A stretch of DNA of 64,000 nt from UBA3700 sp002372775 (GCA_946615965.1 CAMOIC010000001.1:62001-126000); one strand, 5' to 3'; counted from the first letter of the stretch, positions 1-8,729 are shown. Notes: generated by a model not told the origin, from the letters alone. Numbers and translations are program-made.

Positions 1-249
1 ATAGAATGTTCTAATGATTGGATTTGTATCTAATCTGCAATAGTGGTTACATGTAACTATTGCTCTACCTTCAATATTAAATCTTTCTTTATAGAAAACT
101 TTAGTTGGCCATAAAACATACATTAATTTTTTTGCAACCCAAATAGCAATGGAATAGAAAAGACTGTTTTTATATCTTCTTTCTCCATCTTGTGGTTGTT
201 TTGTTTCAATTGTTGCTAAATTATCTACTTGATCTACTACTTTGGCCAT
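1..249 (-). CDS. plsC: 1-acyl-sn-glycerol-3-phosphate acyltransferase, N-terminal part (runs off window)
   Basis: Eighty-three codons are visible, from an ATG at 249 preceded by an AGAGGG ribosome site, and the frame is open to base 1. The fragment has a hydrophobic stretch near residues 30-50. It ends with the motif NHYCRLD, which fits the H-x4-D catalytic motif of PlsC-type acyltransferases that make phosphatidic acid at the membrane. It lies 8 bp behind cmk on the same strand, and cmk-plsC is a common clostridial pair. Only the start is present, so the domain call rests on the single motif and the context. Confidence 0.75.
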   Translation of the reverse strand, partial: MAKVVDQVDNLATIETKQPQDGERRYKNSLFYSIAIWVAKKLMYVLWPTKVFYKERFNIEGRAIVTCNHYCRLDTNPIIRTFY

Positions 250-257
250 AATTCCCT

Positions 258-911
258 CTATTTAATATATGACATCATAAAATCTACCACTTCATCGATA
301 CTTTTATCTGAACTATCTACTAAAATAGAATCTTCAGTTTGAATAAGTGGTGATTCTTTTCTTGTCGAATCGTTATAATCTCTATCTATTACATCTTTAA
401 GAATTTGCTCATATGGCAATTCTTGTCCTTTTTGCTTTAGTTCTTCATATCTTCTTTGCGCTCTAATCTCTGGAGATGCAGTTAAGAAGAATTTGTATTT
501 TGCATTAGGTAAAACAACACTTGTTATATCTCTACCATCTAAAACAACGTCGCTTTCAGATGCGATTTTTCTTTGCATATTAACAAGGAAAACTCTTACA
601 GCCTTGATTTTTGATACATCAGAAGCTGCTTTTGAGATTTGATGTTCTCTAATTGCTAAAGATACATCTTCCCCATTTAGACATATATGTTTATCTAATG
701 CTGAACCTGTATAAGAAATGTTGATATTATCTAAAATTGATTCTACTGCAATTGGATCTGAAATAGACACATTATTTCTAATGCAATATAGAGCCACTGT
801 TCTATACATTGCACCTGTATCTAAATATGTAATATTTAATTTTTTAGCAAGAAGCTTACTAATTGTAGATTTTCCTGCTCCACTTGGTCCATCAATCGCA
901 ATATTTATCAT
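258..911 (-). CDS. cmk: (d)CMP kinase
   Basis: This 217-residue protein matches the usual length of bacterial cytidylate kinase, which phosphorylates CMP and dCMP with ATP for nucleotide recycling. The P-loop GPSGAGKS is at residues 8-15, followed by the LDTGAMYRTVAL segment of the CMP site. The central LDGRDI motif and an RAQRRYEEL segment typical of the lid are also present. A GAGG ribosome site precedes the ATG. The gene lies between a BaiN-type flavoprotein and plsC on the same strand, a frequent order in Clostridia. Confidence 0.95.
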   Translation of the reverse strand: MINIAIDGPSGAGKSTISKLLAKKLNITYLDTGAMYRTVALYCIRNNVSISDPIAVESILDNINISYTGSALDKHICLNGEDVSLAIREHQISKAASDVSKIKAVRVFLVNMQRKIASESDVVLDGRDITSVVLPNAKYKFFLTASPEIRAQRRYEELKQKGQELPYEQILKDVIDRDYNDSTRKESPLIQTEDSILVDSSDKSIDEVVDFMMSYIK

Positions 912-963
912 ATCAACCTCTAATTCATATATTATATATAAAATATATGATTAATTCAATTAA

Positions 964-2190
964 TTATTCTAGGCTTTTAGCAAGAGCAAAAGCTGTAGAT
1001 AATGCAAGCTGTATATTAAATCCACCAGTCAATGCATCAATATCTAATACTTCCCCTATGAAATATAATCCTGGAACTAGTTTTGATTGCATATCTTTTG
1101 GATTAATATCCTTAACATTTACTCCACCAGATGTAATAATAGCCTGTTCTATATTGTCCATATTTTTAACATTAAATTTCATATTCTTTATTGTATTAAT
1201 TAAAGCTTCTCTTTGTGCTTTAGTAATAGCATTTCCTTTAATGTTTTCACCTATTTTTGCTTGTTTTAGGTAGATAGGTATTAAAGACTTTGGCATATAA
1301 TCTGTAAGTATATTCTTTATATCCATATTAGATTTCATACCTAAATCCTTAATAAAACGAGCATCTAATGTATCGTGATCTAGTGCTGGTTTTAAATCTA
1401 TAGAAATAGATATTGATCTATTGAATTTTTTATTGACATAATACTTATTAATTTTTGAAGATAATGAAAGAATTACAGGGCCAGATACTCCATGGTGAGT
1501 AAATAACATTTCACCAAATTCAAATTCTTCTTCCTTGCCATTAACAATAGCGGACACTTGAACATTCTTTAGTGTTAATCCTGCAAGTCCTTCAACCCCA
1601 TCAACTTGAAGGCCAATAAGACCTGGTCTTACATCAACAATTGAGTGTCCGAATTCTCTTGCCCATTTATATCCATCGCCTGTTGAACCAGTTGTTGGAT
1701 ATGAAACACCGCCTGTAGCAATTACTACTATATCTGAATCATAATCTGCTTTTTGTGTTGATACATGGAATAAATCGTTTTCTTTCTTAATAGAAAGAAC
1801 GGTCTCTTCTAAATGTATAGAAACACCTGCTTGTTTTATAAATTTTTCAAAACATTTAATAATATCTGATGATTTATCTGATACAGGAAATACTCTATTG
1901 CCCCTTTCAACTTTTAATGGGCATCCCATAGATTCAATGAAAGACATTGTATCTCTTGGCGAAAATTTAGATAATGCACCAATAGCAAATTTTGGGTTTG
2001 AAACAATATTGTTAATTAAATTTTCTCTATCTGAATCATTAGTAACATTACATCTACCCTTTCCTGTAATGTATAATTTCTTACCTAATTTCTCATTTTT
2101 TTCAATTAAAGTAACAGTATGGCCTTCTTGAGCAAGCAAACCACTTGAAAACATCCCAGCAGGACCGCCACCTATTACTATAATTCTCAT
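964..2190 (-). CDS. BaiN/HI0933-family FAD-dependent oxidoreductase (aminoacetone-oxidase-type)
   Basis: The 408-residue protein opens with a Rossmann dinucleotide motif (GGGPAG at residues 7-12). It carries the family motifs ATGGVSYPTTGSTGDG in the middle and TSGGV...GLYFIGEVLDIDALTGG near the C-terminus. The family is a flavoprotein group including BaiN and HI0933; the substrate is unknown for most members, and names such as aminoacetone oxidase are inherited annotation. Its ATG overlaps the surE stop in an ATGA junction, so the two genes are translationally coupled. I am sure of the family but not of the reaction. Confidence 0.85.
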   Translation of the reverse strand: MRIIVIGGGPAGMFSSGLLAQEGHTVTLIEKNEKLGKKLYITGKGRCNVTNDSDRENLINNIVSNPKFAIGALSKFSPRDTMSFIESMGCPLKVERGNRVFPVSDKSSDIIKCFEKFIKQAGVSIHLEETVLSIKKENDLFHVSTQKADYDSDIVVIATGGVSYPTTGSTGDGYKWAREFGHSIVDVRPGLIGLQVDGVEGLAGLTLKNVQVSAIVNGKEEEFEFGEMLFTHHGVSGPVILSLSSKINKYYVNKKFNRSISISIDLKPALDHDTLDARFIKDLGMKSNMDIKNILTDYMPKSLIPIYLKQAKIGENIKGNAITKAQREALINTIKNMKFNVKNMDNIEQAIITSGGVNVKDINPKDMQSKLVPGLYFIGEVLDIDALTGGFNIQLALSTAFALAKSLE

Positions 2191-2936
2191 AGACTTATAT
2201 CAATATCCTTATATTTATTATATGATTCTAAATCGTTATATTCGTGTTTAACGAAAGAAACTGTTATATAACGTTCTTTATTATATTCAACATCAGAATC
2301 TGCTTCGTTTTCTAAATCTGGAATAGGATCGCCCATAATGTGGTATCCTTTATCTTCTTCATATAAATAGTAGTCGTTATATCTAATCTCGCCTACTTTT
2401 GCGATTTTAACGCCTTTAATCTCTTCTCTATATCCTGGAATATTGATAGATAAAGAGATTCTATTCTTTTCATCTATCATAGAACAGAATAAATCTAAAT
2501 TCTTAGCGATAAATTCTGCTGAATAATCATATGATTTTAAACCATATTTTTGAGATACAGCAATAGATTTAACTTTTGAGATAGCTCCTTCCATAGAAGC
2601 ATTAACTGTTCCTGAATAAACATCATCTGTTCCAAGATTGTATCCATTATTAATACCAGATATTACAACATCTGGTTTTTCATTCTTTAGAATGACATCC
2701 ATTCCAAACTTTGTACAATCAGCAGGAGTACCATTTAAAATATAACTATCTACATCGTCTAAAAGGTCTAATTTTTCAAAATTCAAATAACCATAGAATG
2801 TGATTGAGTGAGAAGTTCCAGACATTTGTCTTTCTGGAGCAATAATTGTAACCTCATGGTCCTTTTTTAACACCTTTGCAAGTGCCATAATACCAGGAGC
2901 ATATATACCATCGTCATTAACTAATAATATTTTCAT
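2187..2936 (-). CDS. surE: 5'/3'-nucleotidase SurE
   Basis: This is a 249-residue SurE phosphatase, a metal-dependent enzyme that removes phosphate from nucleoside monophosphates. The N-terminal ILLVNDDG segment supplies the metal-binding aspartates at 8 and 9. The SGTSHS loop and the GINNGYNLGTDDVYSGTVNA segment are both intact. The start ATG has no Shine-Dalgarno. Instead a TATAAT box ends 7 nt upstream, suggesting a leaderless message. The gene overlaps the following flavoprotein by four bases. Confidence 0.93.
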   Translation of the reverse strand: MKILLVNDDGIYAPGIMALAKVLKKDHEVTIIAPERQMSGTSHSITFYGYLNFEKLDLLDDVDSYILNGTPADCTKFGMDVILKNEKPDVVISGINNGYNLGTDDVYSGTVNASMEGAISKVKSIAVSQKYGLKSYDYSAEFIAKNLDLFCSMIDEKNRISLSINIPGYREEIKGVKIAKVGEIRYNDYYLYEEDKGYHIMGDPIPDLENEADSDVEYNKERYITVSFVKHEYNDLESYNKYKDIDISL

Positions 2937-2943
2937 ATTATGT

Positions 2944-2973
2944 ATTATAACATGCGAAAAATATATACAACAA
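2944..2973 (-). promoter_or_regulatory. Promoter of surE, adjacent to start codon
   Basis: TATAAT lies at 2944-2949 with an extended -10 TG one base upstream. A TTGTTG -35-like box is at 2968-2973 with an 18-bp spacer. The -10 ends only 7 nt before the surE ATG, which has no ribosome site, so transcription would start at or next to the ATG. Confidence 0.55.
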
Positions 2974-3663
2974 TTAGAATTTAACAGTAGATAAAGCTAT
3001 AAGACAAATGCCTACAAAATATAAGAAAGTATTTAGTTTTTGAAGTGCTGAATACTTATGAACTGAGAATAAATAAGAAGCTAAAACATAATCAGATAGC
3101 ATAAATAAGAATGAACCCATTCCAAGCATAATTGCCCAGTTTACGTCTATCAAGAAATACATTGTAATACCTAAACAACCATGGATAGATACGAAAGATA
3201 AATAAGCTAGAGCTTTTAATCTCTTCTTTCCAAAATCAAATCTATCTGTGAAGTGTTCAAGTAATGCATAACCAATATTTAATCCAGCCCATACAAGTAA
3301 GAACCACCAATATGAATCAAAATGTATTCCATATGTTTCTAAAACGCAAATCTCATAAATAACTAATAGAATGTTACCTACAGAGAAAAAGGCTGCACCA
3401 ATCTCTAACGCAAAAAGCAATACTACATCACCAACGAACGTGAATAGCAATGCAAACATTAAAATAATGTCCCATGACATTGTTTCTCTATATAATCCAA
3501 AACCAATAAATGCGATAACTAAATAGCTAAATGCTAATAAAATCTTATTCCAGCCACGAATTTTGCTCTCGCCAAGCGATGTAGTATATAAATACCCTAC
3601 AAACAACACAGCATAGATACAAAGCATAACAATAATCGCTACAGGCATAATTTCATTATACAT
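2974..3663 (-). CDS. YhhN/TMEM86-like integral membrane protein
   Basis: The 229-residue protein is almost wholly hydrophobic, with about eight predicted membrane segments. Two conserved features resemble the YhhN family: FTFVGDVVLLF near residue 78, and LGMGSFLFMLSDYVLASYLF near residue 190. The family includes eukaryotic TMEM86 lysoplasmalogenase; bacterial function is mostly uncharacterised. The first ATG has no Shine-Dalgarno and follows the upstream operon terminator by about 18 nt, so the exact start is uncertain. The family assignment is by motif recall, so confidence is moderate. Confidence 0.6.
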   Translation of the reverse strand: MYNEIMPVAIIVMLCIYAVLFVGYLYTTSLGESKIRGWNKILLAFSYLVIAFIGFGLYRETMSWDIILMFALLFTFVGDVVLLFALEIGAAFFSVGNILLVIYEICVLETYGIHFDSYWWFLLVWAGLNIGYALLEHFTDRFDFGKKRLKALAYLSFVSIHGCLGITMYFLIDVNWAIMLGMGSFLFMLSDYVLASYLFSVHKYSALQKLNTFLYFVGICLIALSTVKF

Positions 3664-3672
3664 TCGTTAAAT

Positions 3673-3711
3673 AAAAAATTAAAGAGGCCAAGACAAAACT
3701 TGACCTCTTAT
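3673..3711 (-). terminator. Terminator of the carboxyltransferase/decarboxylase operon
   Basis: Read on the minus strand, an 11-bp stem (AAGAGGTCAAG pairing with CTTGGCCTCTT, one G-U) with a six-base loop lies 26 nt past the oadA stop. It is followed by a T-rich tail containing TTTTTT. Confidence 0.85.
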
Positions 3712-3736
3712 AATGCGTTTTAATTCAAATATTCAA

Positions 3737-5137
3737 TTAAACAGGTTGAATTCCCTTTTGTGTATCACCAAATTCTCTATCAATTCTGATATTGTTAGCT
3801 TGACGATACTTGAAGTAATTTAGAGCTACTTGTGGGAATAAAGCATAAGATAAAACGTCTTCATCTTGTTGGATGTATTCCTTGCATTCTTCTCTATACT
3901 TTTCAAGTTCTGGCTTTAATAGATCAGCTGGTCTACATGTAATGATGTCTGGGTTTTCACCTAAAGCAATCTTTACAACTTCTGGGTTTGTTGGAGCTGG
4001 TAATGTACCATATTCACCTCTTAATACACCCTTAGTTTCAGCTGTAACCATCTTATATCTTTCACCCATGATTACGTTAAATACAGCTTGTGTACCAACG
4101 ATTTGTGATGAAGGAGTAACAAGTGGTGGGTATCCAAGATCTTTACGAACATTTGGAACTTCTGCTAAAGCAGCATCGAACTTATCTAAAGCGTTCATCT
4201 TCTTTAATTGACCAACTAAGTTAGATAACATACCACCTGGAACTTGGTAAATTAAAGCCTTAACGTCTGTAGCTAAAGACTTATCTGTTAACCAACCGTC
4301 TTTCTTTAATCTTTCAGCAACTTTCTTGAAGTGTTCTGTACATTCATTTAACTTATTGATATCAAGACCTGTGTCATATTGTGTACCTTGTAAAGTAGCA
4401 ACCATAGATTCTGTAGCAGGTTGAGATGTACCATTTCCTAATGGAGATAAAGCACAGTCAATAATATCTACACCAGCTTCGATAGCCTTTAAGTATGTTA
4501 AGTTACCAATACCAGCTGTTTGGTGAGTATGTAAATGAACTAATGTAGATGGCTTTAATACGGCCTTTAATTCCTTTACAAGTTCATAAGCTGTATATGG
4601 AAGTAAGATACCAGCCATATCCTTGATACAAATTGTATCAGCGCCCATATCTTCTAACTTCTTAGCTAAGTTAACGAAATATTCGTTTGTATGAACTGGA
4701 GATGTTGTATAAGAGAAAGCAGCTTCGCAGATACCGCCGTACTTCTTACAAGCCTTCATAGCTGATTCCATATTTCTTGGATCGTTTAAAGCGTCGAAGA
4801 TACGAATGATATCAATACCGTTTTCAATTGATTTCTTAACGAATTCATCTACAACGTCATCTGCATAGTGCTTGTAACCTAAAAGGTTTTGAGCACGTAA
4901 TAACATTTGTAATTTTGTATGAGGCATAGCCTTTCTTAACTTTCTTAATCTATCCCAAGGATCCTCGTTTAAGAATCTTAGGCATGCATCGAAAGTAGCA
5001 CCACCCCAACATTCGATTGAATAGTATCCAATCTTATCTAATTTATCTGCAACTGGCAACATTTCATCAATACGCATTCTTGTAGCGGCTTGAGATTGAT
5101 GTGCGTCACGTAATATAGTTTCTGTAATTTTAACCAT
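3737..5137 (-). CDS. oadA: Oxaloacetate decarboxylase alpha / pyruvate carboxylase subunit B-type carboxyltransferase
   Basis: This 466-residue protein is the DRE-TIM carboxyltransferase that moves CO2 between oxaloacetate and biotin. It starts with TETILRDAHQSQ, holding the conserved metal-site aspartate at residue 11. It continues through IRIFDALND, the IKDMAG lysine motif and HLHTHQTAG, then the PYC_OADA C-terminal region. It lacks the biotinyl domain of full-length OadA; a separate biotin carrier is encoded two genes upstream. The gene is last of five in the operon. Whether the physiological substrate is oxaloacetate or pyruvate (transcarboxylation) cannot be told from sequence. Confidence 0.92.
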   Translation of the reverse strand: MVKITETILRDAHQSQAATRMRIDEMLPVADKLDKIGYYSIECWGGATFDACLRFLNEDPWDRLRKLRKAMPHTKLQMLLRAQNLLGYKHYADDVVDEFVKKSIENGIDIIRIFDALNDPRNMESAMKACKKYGGICEAAFSYTTSPVHTNEYFVNLAKKLEDMGADTICIKDMAGILLPYTAYELVKELKAVLKPSTLVHLHTHQTAGIGNLTYLKAIEAGVDIIDCALSPLGNGTSQPATESMVATLQGTQYDTGLDINKLNECTEHFKKVAERLKKDGWLTDKSLATDVKALIYQVPGGMLSNLVGQLKKMNALDKFDAALAEVPNVRKDLGYPPLVTPSSQIVGTQAVFNVIMGERYKMVTAETKGVLRGEYGTLPAPTNPEVVKIALGENPDIITCRPADLLKPELEKYREECKEYIQQDEDVLSYALFPQVALNYFKYRQANNIRIDREFGDTQKGIQPV

Positions 5138-5156
5138 TTTAATTTACCTCTCTTTA

Positions 5157-6386
5157 TTAAGCGAATACGGCAAGTAATACACCAGCAGCAACAGCTGAAC
5201 CGATAACACCTGCAACGTTTGGACCCATAGCATGCATCAATAAGTAGTTATTTGGATTTTCTTCTTGACCAACATTATGAGCGATTCTGGCAGCCATTGG
5301 AACGGCAGAAACACCAGCAGCACCGATAATTGGGTTGATCTTCTTTCCAGATAGAACATACATTAACTTACCAATTAATACACCACCTGCTGTACCGAAG
5401 CTGAATGCAACAACACCAATGAATAAGATTTCAAGTGTTTGAACACTTAGGAATACATCGGCTGTAGCCTTTGTACCAACTAATAAACCTAATAAAATTG
5501 TAATAATGTTGATTAATTCGTTCTTAGCAGTATTTGCAAGTCTTGGAACAACGCCTGATTCCTTCATTAAGTTTCCTAACATTAACATACCTAATAGAGG
5601 TAATGCAGATGGAAGTAATACACCAACGATTGCAGTAACTGCAATTGGGAATACAACCTTTTCTGTCTTAGAAACTGTTCTTAATTGTTCCATAACAACT
5701 AATCTTTCTTTATGTGTAGTTAAAGCCTTAATAATTGGTGGTTGAATAACCTTAATTAAAGCCATGTATGAGTAAGCAGCAACAGCAATAGCTGGAAGTA
5801 AATGAGCAGCAAGCTTTGTTGTTACATAAATAGCTGTAGGACCATCAGCACCACCGATGATACCGATAGCAGCTGCTTCTTCGCCTGTGAAACCGATATT
5901 AATAGCAACGATGAATGTTACGAAAATACCAAGTTGAGCTGCAGCACCCATAATTAAACTCTTTGGATTTGCAATAAGTGGACCAAAGTCTGTCATAGCG
6001 CCGATACCTAAGAAAATGATTGGTGGATAGATAACCCATTCAACACCTTTATATAGGTAGAAGAATAAGCCTTCTGTTCCTTCTTCGATTACTTTAGAAC
6101 CGTGTGCGACAAGGAACTCACCTAATTCATTCACACGAGGAGTACCATATAAAGCTTGGTAAGCGCCAGGAATATTAATAATGAACATACCAAAACCAAT
6201 AGCTAATAATAAGTTTGGTTCAAATTCTTTAGCAATAGCAAGGTAAATAAGAACACCAGCAATAGCCATCATGATTAAGTTTTGCCAAATTGGTGTCAAA
6301 CTTGTCATGAAACCTGTTGATTCCCATAATGCCTTTAGAGATTCGCCTAAAGAAAATGATGGTATAGTTGAGAAAAAGCTAACCAT
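5157..6386 (-). CDS. gcdB: Sodium-ion-translocating decarboxylase beta subunit
   Basis: The 409-residue, highly hydrophobic protein belongs to the OadB/GcdB/MmdB family. These subunits decarboxylate carboxybiotin and pump Na+ outward across the membrane. Family signatures include GADGPTAIYVTTKLA in the middle, and AGVSAVPMAARIAHNVGQEENP plus HAMGPNVAGVIGSA at the C-terminus. It sits between the biotin carrier and oadA. The name gcdB is generic for the family; sequence alone does not decide among oxaloacetate, methylmalonyl-CoA or glutaconyl-CoA systems. Confidence 0.92.
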   Translation of the reverse strand: MVSFFSTIPSFSLGESLKALWESTGFMTSLTPIWQNLIMMAIAGVLIYLAIAKEFEPNLLLAIGFGMFIINIPGAYQALYGTPRVNELGEFLVAHGSKVIEEGTEGLFFYLYKGVEWVIYPPIIFLGIGAMTDFGPLIANPKSLIMGAAAQLGIFVTFIVAINIGFTGEEAAAIGIIGGADGPTAIYVTTKLAAHLLPAIAVAAYSYMALIKVIQPPIIKALTTHKERLVVMEQLRTVSKTEKVVFPIAVTAIVGVLLPSALPLLGMLMLGNLMKESGVVPRLANTAKNELINIITILLGLLVGTKATADVFLSVQTLEILFIGVVAFSFGTAGGVLIGKLMYVLSGKKINPIIGAAGVSAVPMAARIAHNVGQEENPNNYLLMHAMGPNVAGVIGSAVAAGVLLAVFA

Positions 6387-6400
6387 TTATAGCCTCCTTA

Positions 6401-6757
6401 TTAAGCGATTGTAGCAATAACAGCGCCTGTATCTACGTTTGCGCCTTCTGATGTTGAATATGTAATTACACCTGCACTTGGAGCAGCGATTGGAGTATCC
6501 ATCTTCATAGCTTCAAGAATAACAATTGTGTCACCAGCCTTAACTTGTGTTCCGTTTGCAAAGCAAAGCTTCTTAACAAGACCAGGCATTTGTGTCTTAA
6601 CTGGCTTACCATTTACTGCTGCAGCAACTGGAGCAGCTTTTACTACAGGAGCAGCAACTGGAGCTGCAACTGGAGCAGCTGATGTAGAACCATCAACAAC
6701 TTCTTCTACTTCAACGGCATATGCTTTGCCATTAACATTAATATTGAATTTACGCAT
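6401..6757 (-). CDS. Biotin carboxyl carrier protein of the decarboxylase complex
   Basis: This is a 118-residue biotin carrier. A short N-terminal beta region (1-20) is followed by a flexible Ala/Pro/Val linker (about 27-48) and a C-terminal biotinyl domain. The biotin-attachment motif EAMKM is present with the target lysine at residue 85. The linker lets the biotin swing between the carboxyltransferases (products at 3737 and 7242) and the membrane pump. It is encoded between oadG and gcdB. Biotin protein ligase is not in this window. Confidence 0.95.
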   Translation of the reverse strand: MRKFNINVNGKAYAVEVEEVVDGSTSAAPVAAPVAAPVVKAAPVAAAVNGKPVKTQMPGLVKKLCFANGTQVKAGDTIVILEAMKMDTPIAAPSAGVITYSTSEGANVDTGAVIATIA

Positions 6758-6781
6758 AATATATTTCTCCTAATTATTTAC

Positions 6782-7228
6782 TTATTTAATTTCTTTAATA
6801 GATCTAACCTTGAATTTAACGTTAGATTTATATGTAGTAGCTGCTTGAGCATCATAATATGCCATAAGAGCTGCTGTAATAACTGCAACGATTTCGTCGT
6901 CTTCACTTGCTGTTTCATCTACTGGAGCATCAACCATTACTGGTACATCTTCTACTTTCTTTGATTTCTTGCTAACTTTTGCCTTTCCAACAAATTGGAA
7001 AACATATTTTAATACATTAACAAATAGAATTAATAAAGCAAGAACTAAGAATACAGTTCCAACACCTAGTAATGATACTTGTAATCCAATAGACAATTTC
7101 TCGCCGAAAGAAGCTTCTCCGATATGTAAACTATCTGGTTCACCATAAGTTAATTCACATGCACCAAACATGCATACTGAAAGAATTATAAGTGATACGG
7201 CGATTATAAGATTTCTTACTTTCTTCAT
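6782..7228 (-). CDS. OadG-family small subunit
   Basis: The 148-residue protein has an N-terminal hydrophobic segment (about residues 8-25). The OadG-type membrane helix near residues 52-75 carries the LGVGTVFLVLALLILFV pattern. A charged linker and a short cytoplasmic region containing VAVITAALMAYYDA follow. OadG-family subunits assemble the carboxyltransferase with the beta pump. Position between the mmdA-like gene and the biotin carrier supports this role. The family evolves fast, so the call rests on the helix pattern and operon position together. Confidence 0.8.
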   Translation of the reverse strand: MKKVRNLIIAVSLIILSVCMFGACELTYGEPDSLHIGEASFGEKLSIGLQVSLLGVGTVFLVLALLILFVNVLKYVFQFVGKAKVSKKSKKVEDVPVMVDAPVDETASEDDEIVAVITAALMAYYDAQAATTYKSNVKFKVRSIKEIK

Positions 7229-7241
7229 TGCTAAACCTCAA

Positions 7242-8630
7242 TTAAAGTCCTAAAAGCATTAATAAAGCTGATGCAATATATGGACGTAAGTTTGTTGCTT
7301 CGATAACGTTATCTACATAACCATCTTTAGCAGCATTTACTGGATTTAATTGCATATCTGCATACTTTTGAGAAACTTTTTGTAAGTTTTCTGTCTTCTT
7401 TTCAGCTTTTAATTGATCACACATCATAGCAACAGCAACTTCTTCAGATACTGGAGAAATCTTTGATTTTGATGTAGCAAGAGTATATCCAAATCCTAAA
7501 GACTTGCTCATTAAAGCTGTATATCCATAACCAATTGCATTACCGAAAGCAACACCGATCTTAGCGATTTCTGATGTAGCAACAGCAGCGATTAAGTTAT
7601 ATGACTTCTTTGCAATTCCTGATAACTCTGATTCTAAGTTAGTATCGATACCCTTTGTATCTACAAGAGTAATTAGAGGAATTTCGTTGTTATCTAGCTT
7701 CTTAACAAAGTTAGTAGCCTTTGTTAAACCATCAGATGTGATGTAATCACCCTTTGTAGCGATAAAACCAACTGTAATTCCGTTAACCTTAGCGATAGAA
7801 CAATCAACATCTGCAGCATAGTCTGGGCAATATGAGATAATTGAATTCTTATCTGCGATAACCTTAACAGCTTCTACAGCATCCATTGATTCTAAGCTTG
7901 GATCTACTCTATTTGGATCATCTTCTTCGATGTTTGCATCTGTATCAGAGATAGCATCGATTAACTTTGTTAATTGAGATGATAAATCAGCTTCATCCTT
8001 ATATGTGAAATGAGCTAAATCAGATTTAGCCTTATAAGCCTTAAAGCCTAATTGTTCTTTATAATCAACTGGGAAATTCTTTAAACCAGAAACAAGGTAC
8101 ATTGGAGAGTTAACTGACATAACTGCATCCTTTGACATAAATACGAAATCTGCACTTGCAACAAATGAAGACATTAAACCAACGCTTACACCCTTAACTA
8201 CGCAGATATGAGGAACATAACCATTTAGTTCTGTGCTTGCAGCGATAATCTTCGCATAACCTTCCATTACAGAAGCACCTTCTCCAACTCTAGCACCACA
8301 GCTGTCGATAATAGATACTAAAGGAGTTTTTGAATTAACAGCTCTTGAGATGCACTTGTTAATCTTTTCAGCATGTGCAGCACTTAAGCTTCCCTTTAAT
8401 ACTTCAGCATTTTGTGCAAAAATTTGAATTGGATTTCCATTAATTGTAGCGTAACCTGTTACTACGCCTTCTCCTAAAGCCTCAGTAGCATCATCAAAAC
8501 ACTTTCCTGCCATGAAGACATCTGTTTCAACGAAACTGCCTTGGTCAACTAAAGAATTGATAAAGTTCTTTGTCTTTTCTGTAGCTTTATCTACTTTAGC
8601 GATATTAGCTAGAAGATCTTTATTTTCCAT
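7242..8630 (-). CDS. mmdA: Acyl-CoA carboxyltransferase (methylmalonyl-CoA decarboxylase alpha / transcarboxylase 12S-like)
   Basis: This 462-residue protein is a crotonase-fold carboxyltransferase of the MmdA/PccB family, moving a carboxyl group between an acyl-CoA and biotin. The N-terminal half carries DSCGARVGEGASVMEGY, the counterpart of the usual SGGAR-x-QEG motif. The C-terminal half carries the second lobe, with FGNAIGYGYTALMSKSLG. It is shorter than the roughly 510 residues of typical MmdA and clearly divergent. It is the first gene of the operon and has its own promoter. Substrate (methylmalonyl-CoA or another acyl-CoA) is inferred from family and context only. Confidence 0.8.
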   Translation of the reverse strand: MENKDLLANIAKVDKATEKTKNFINSLVDQGSFVETDVFMAGKCFDDATEALGEGVVTGYATINGNPIQIFAQNAEVLKGSLSAAHAEKINKCISRAVNSKTPLVSIIDSCGARVGEGASVMEGYAKIIAASTELNGYVPHICVVKGVSVGLMSSFVASADFVFMSKDAVMSVNSPMYLVSGLKNFPVDYKEQLGFKAYKAKSDLAHFTYKDEADLSSQLTKLIDAISDTDANIEEDDPNRVDPSLESMDAVEAVKVIADKNSIISYCPDYAADVDCSIAKVNGITVGFIATKGDYITSDGLTKATNFVKKLDNNEIPLITLVDTKGIDTNLESELSGIAKKSYNLIAAVATSEIAKIGVAFGNAIGYGYTALMSKSLGFGYTLATSKSKISPVSEEVAVAMMCDQLKAEKKTENLQKVSQKYADMQLNPVNAAKDGYVDNVIEATNLRPYIASALLMLLGL

Positions 8631-8678
8631 TTATAGAAACCTCCAAAAAATTTTTCAAAAATAACATAACAATTTACT

Positions 8679-8700
8679 ATCTATGTAATAAATCATAGAT
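8679..8700. promoter_or_regulatory. Palindrome at the transcription start of the decarboxylase operon (possible operator)
   Basis: Perfect 7-bp inverted arms (atctatg / catagat) are separated by 8 bp. The site begins immediately after the -10 box of the promoter at 8701-8729, so it covers the expected start of transcription. That placement suits a repressor site. The cognate regulator is unknown. Confidence 0.45.
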
Positions 8701-8729
8701 ATTATATAGACTGACTCTTTAAAAGGCAA
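8701..8729 (-). promoter_or_regulatory. Promoter of the mmdA-oadA operon
   Basis: On the minus strand a TTGCCT -35 box (8724-8729) and a perfect TATAAT -10 box (8701-8706) are spaced by 17 bp, about 70 nt upstream of the mmdA ATG. Confidence 0.65.

Noticed and set aside
7242..8630. mmdA-like gene as an acetyl-CoA carboxylase subunit
   Set aside because: It is in an operon with a sodium pump, OadG and an OadA-type partner, and no biotin carboxylase or AccB/AccC gene is present.
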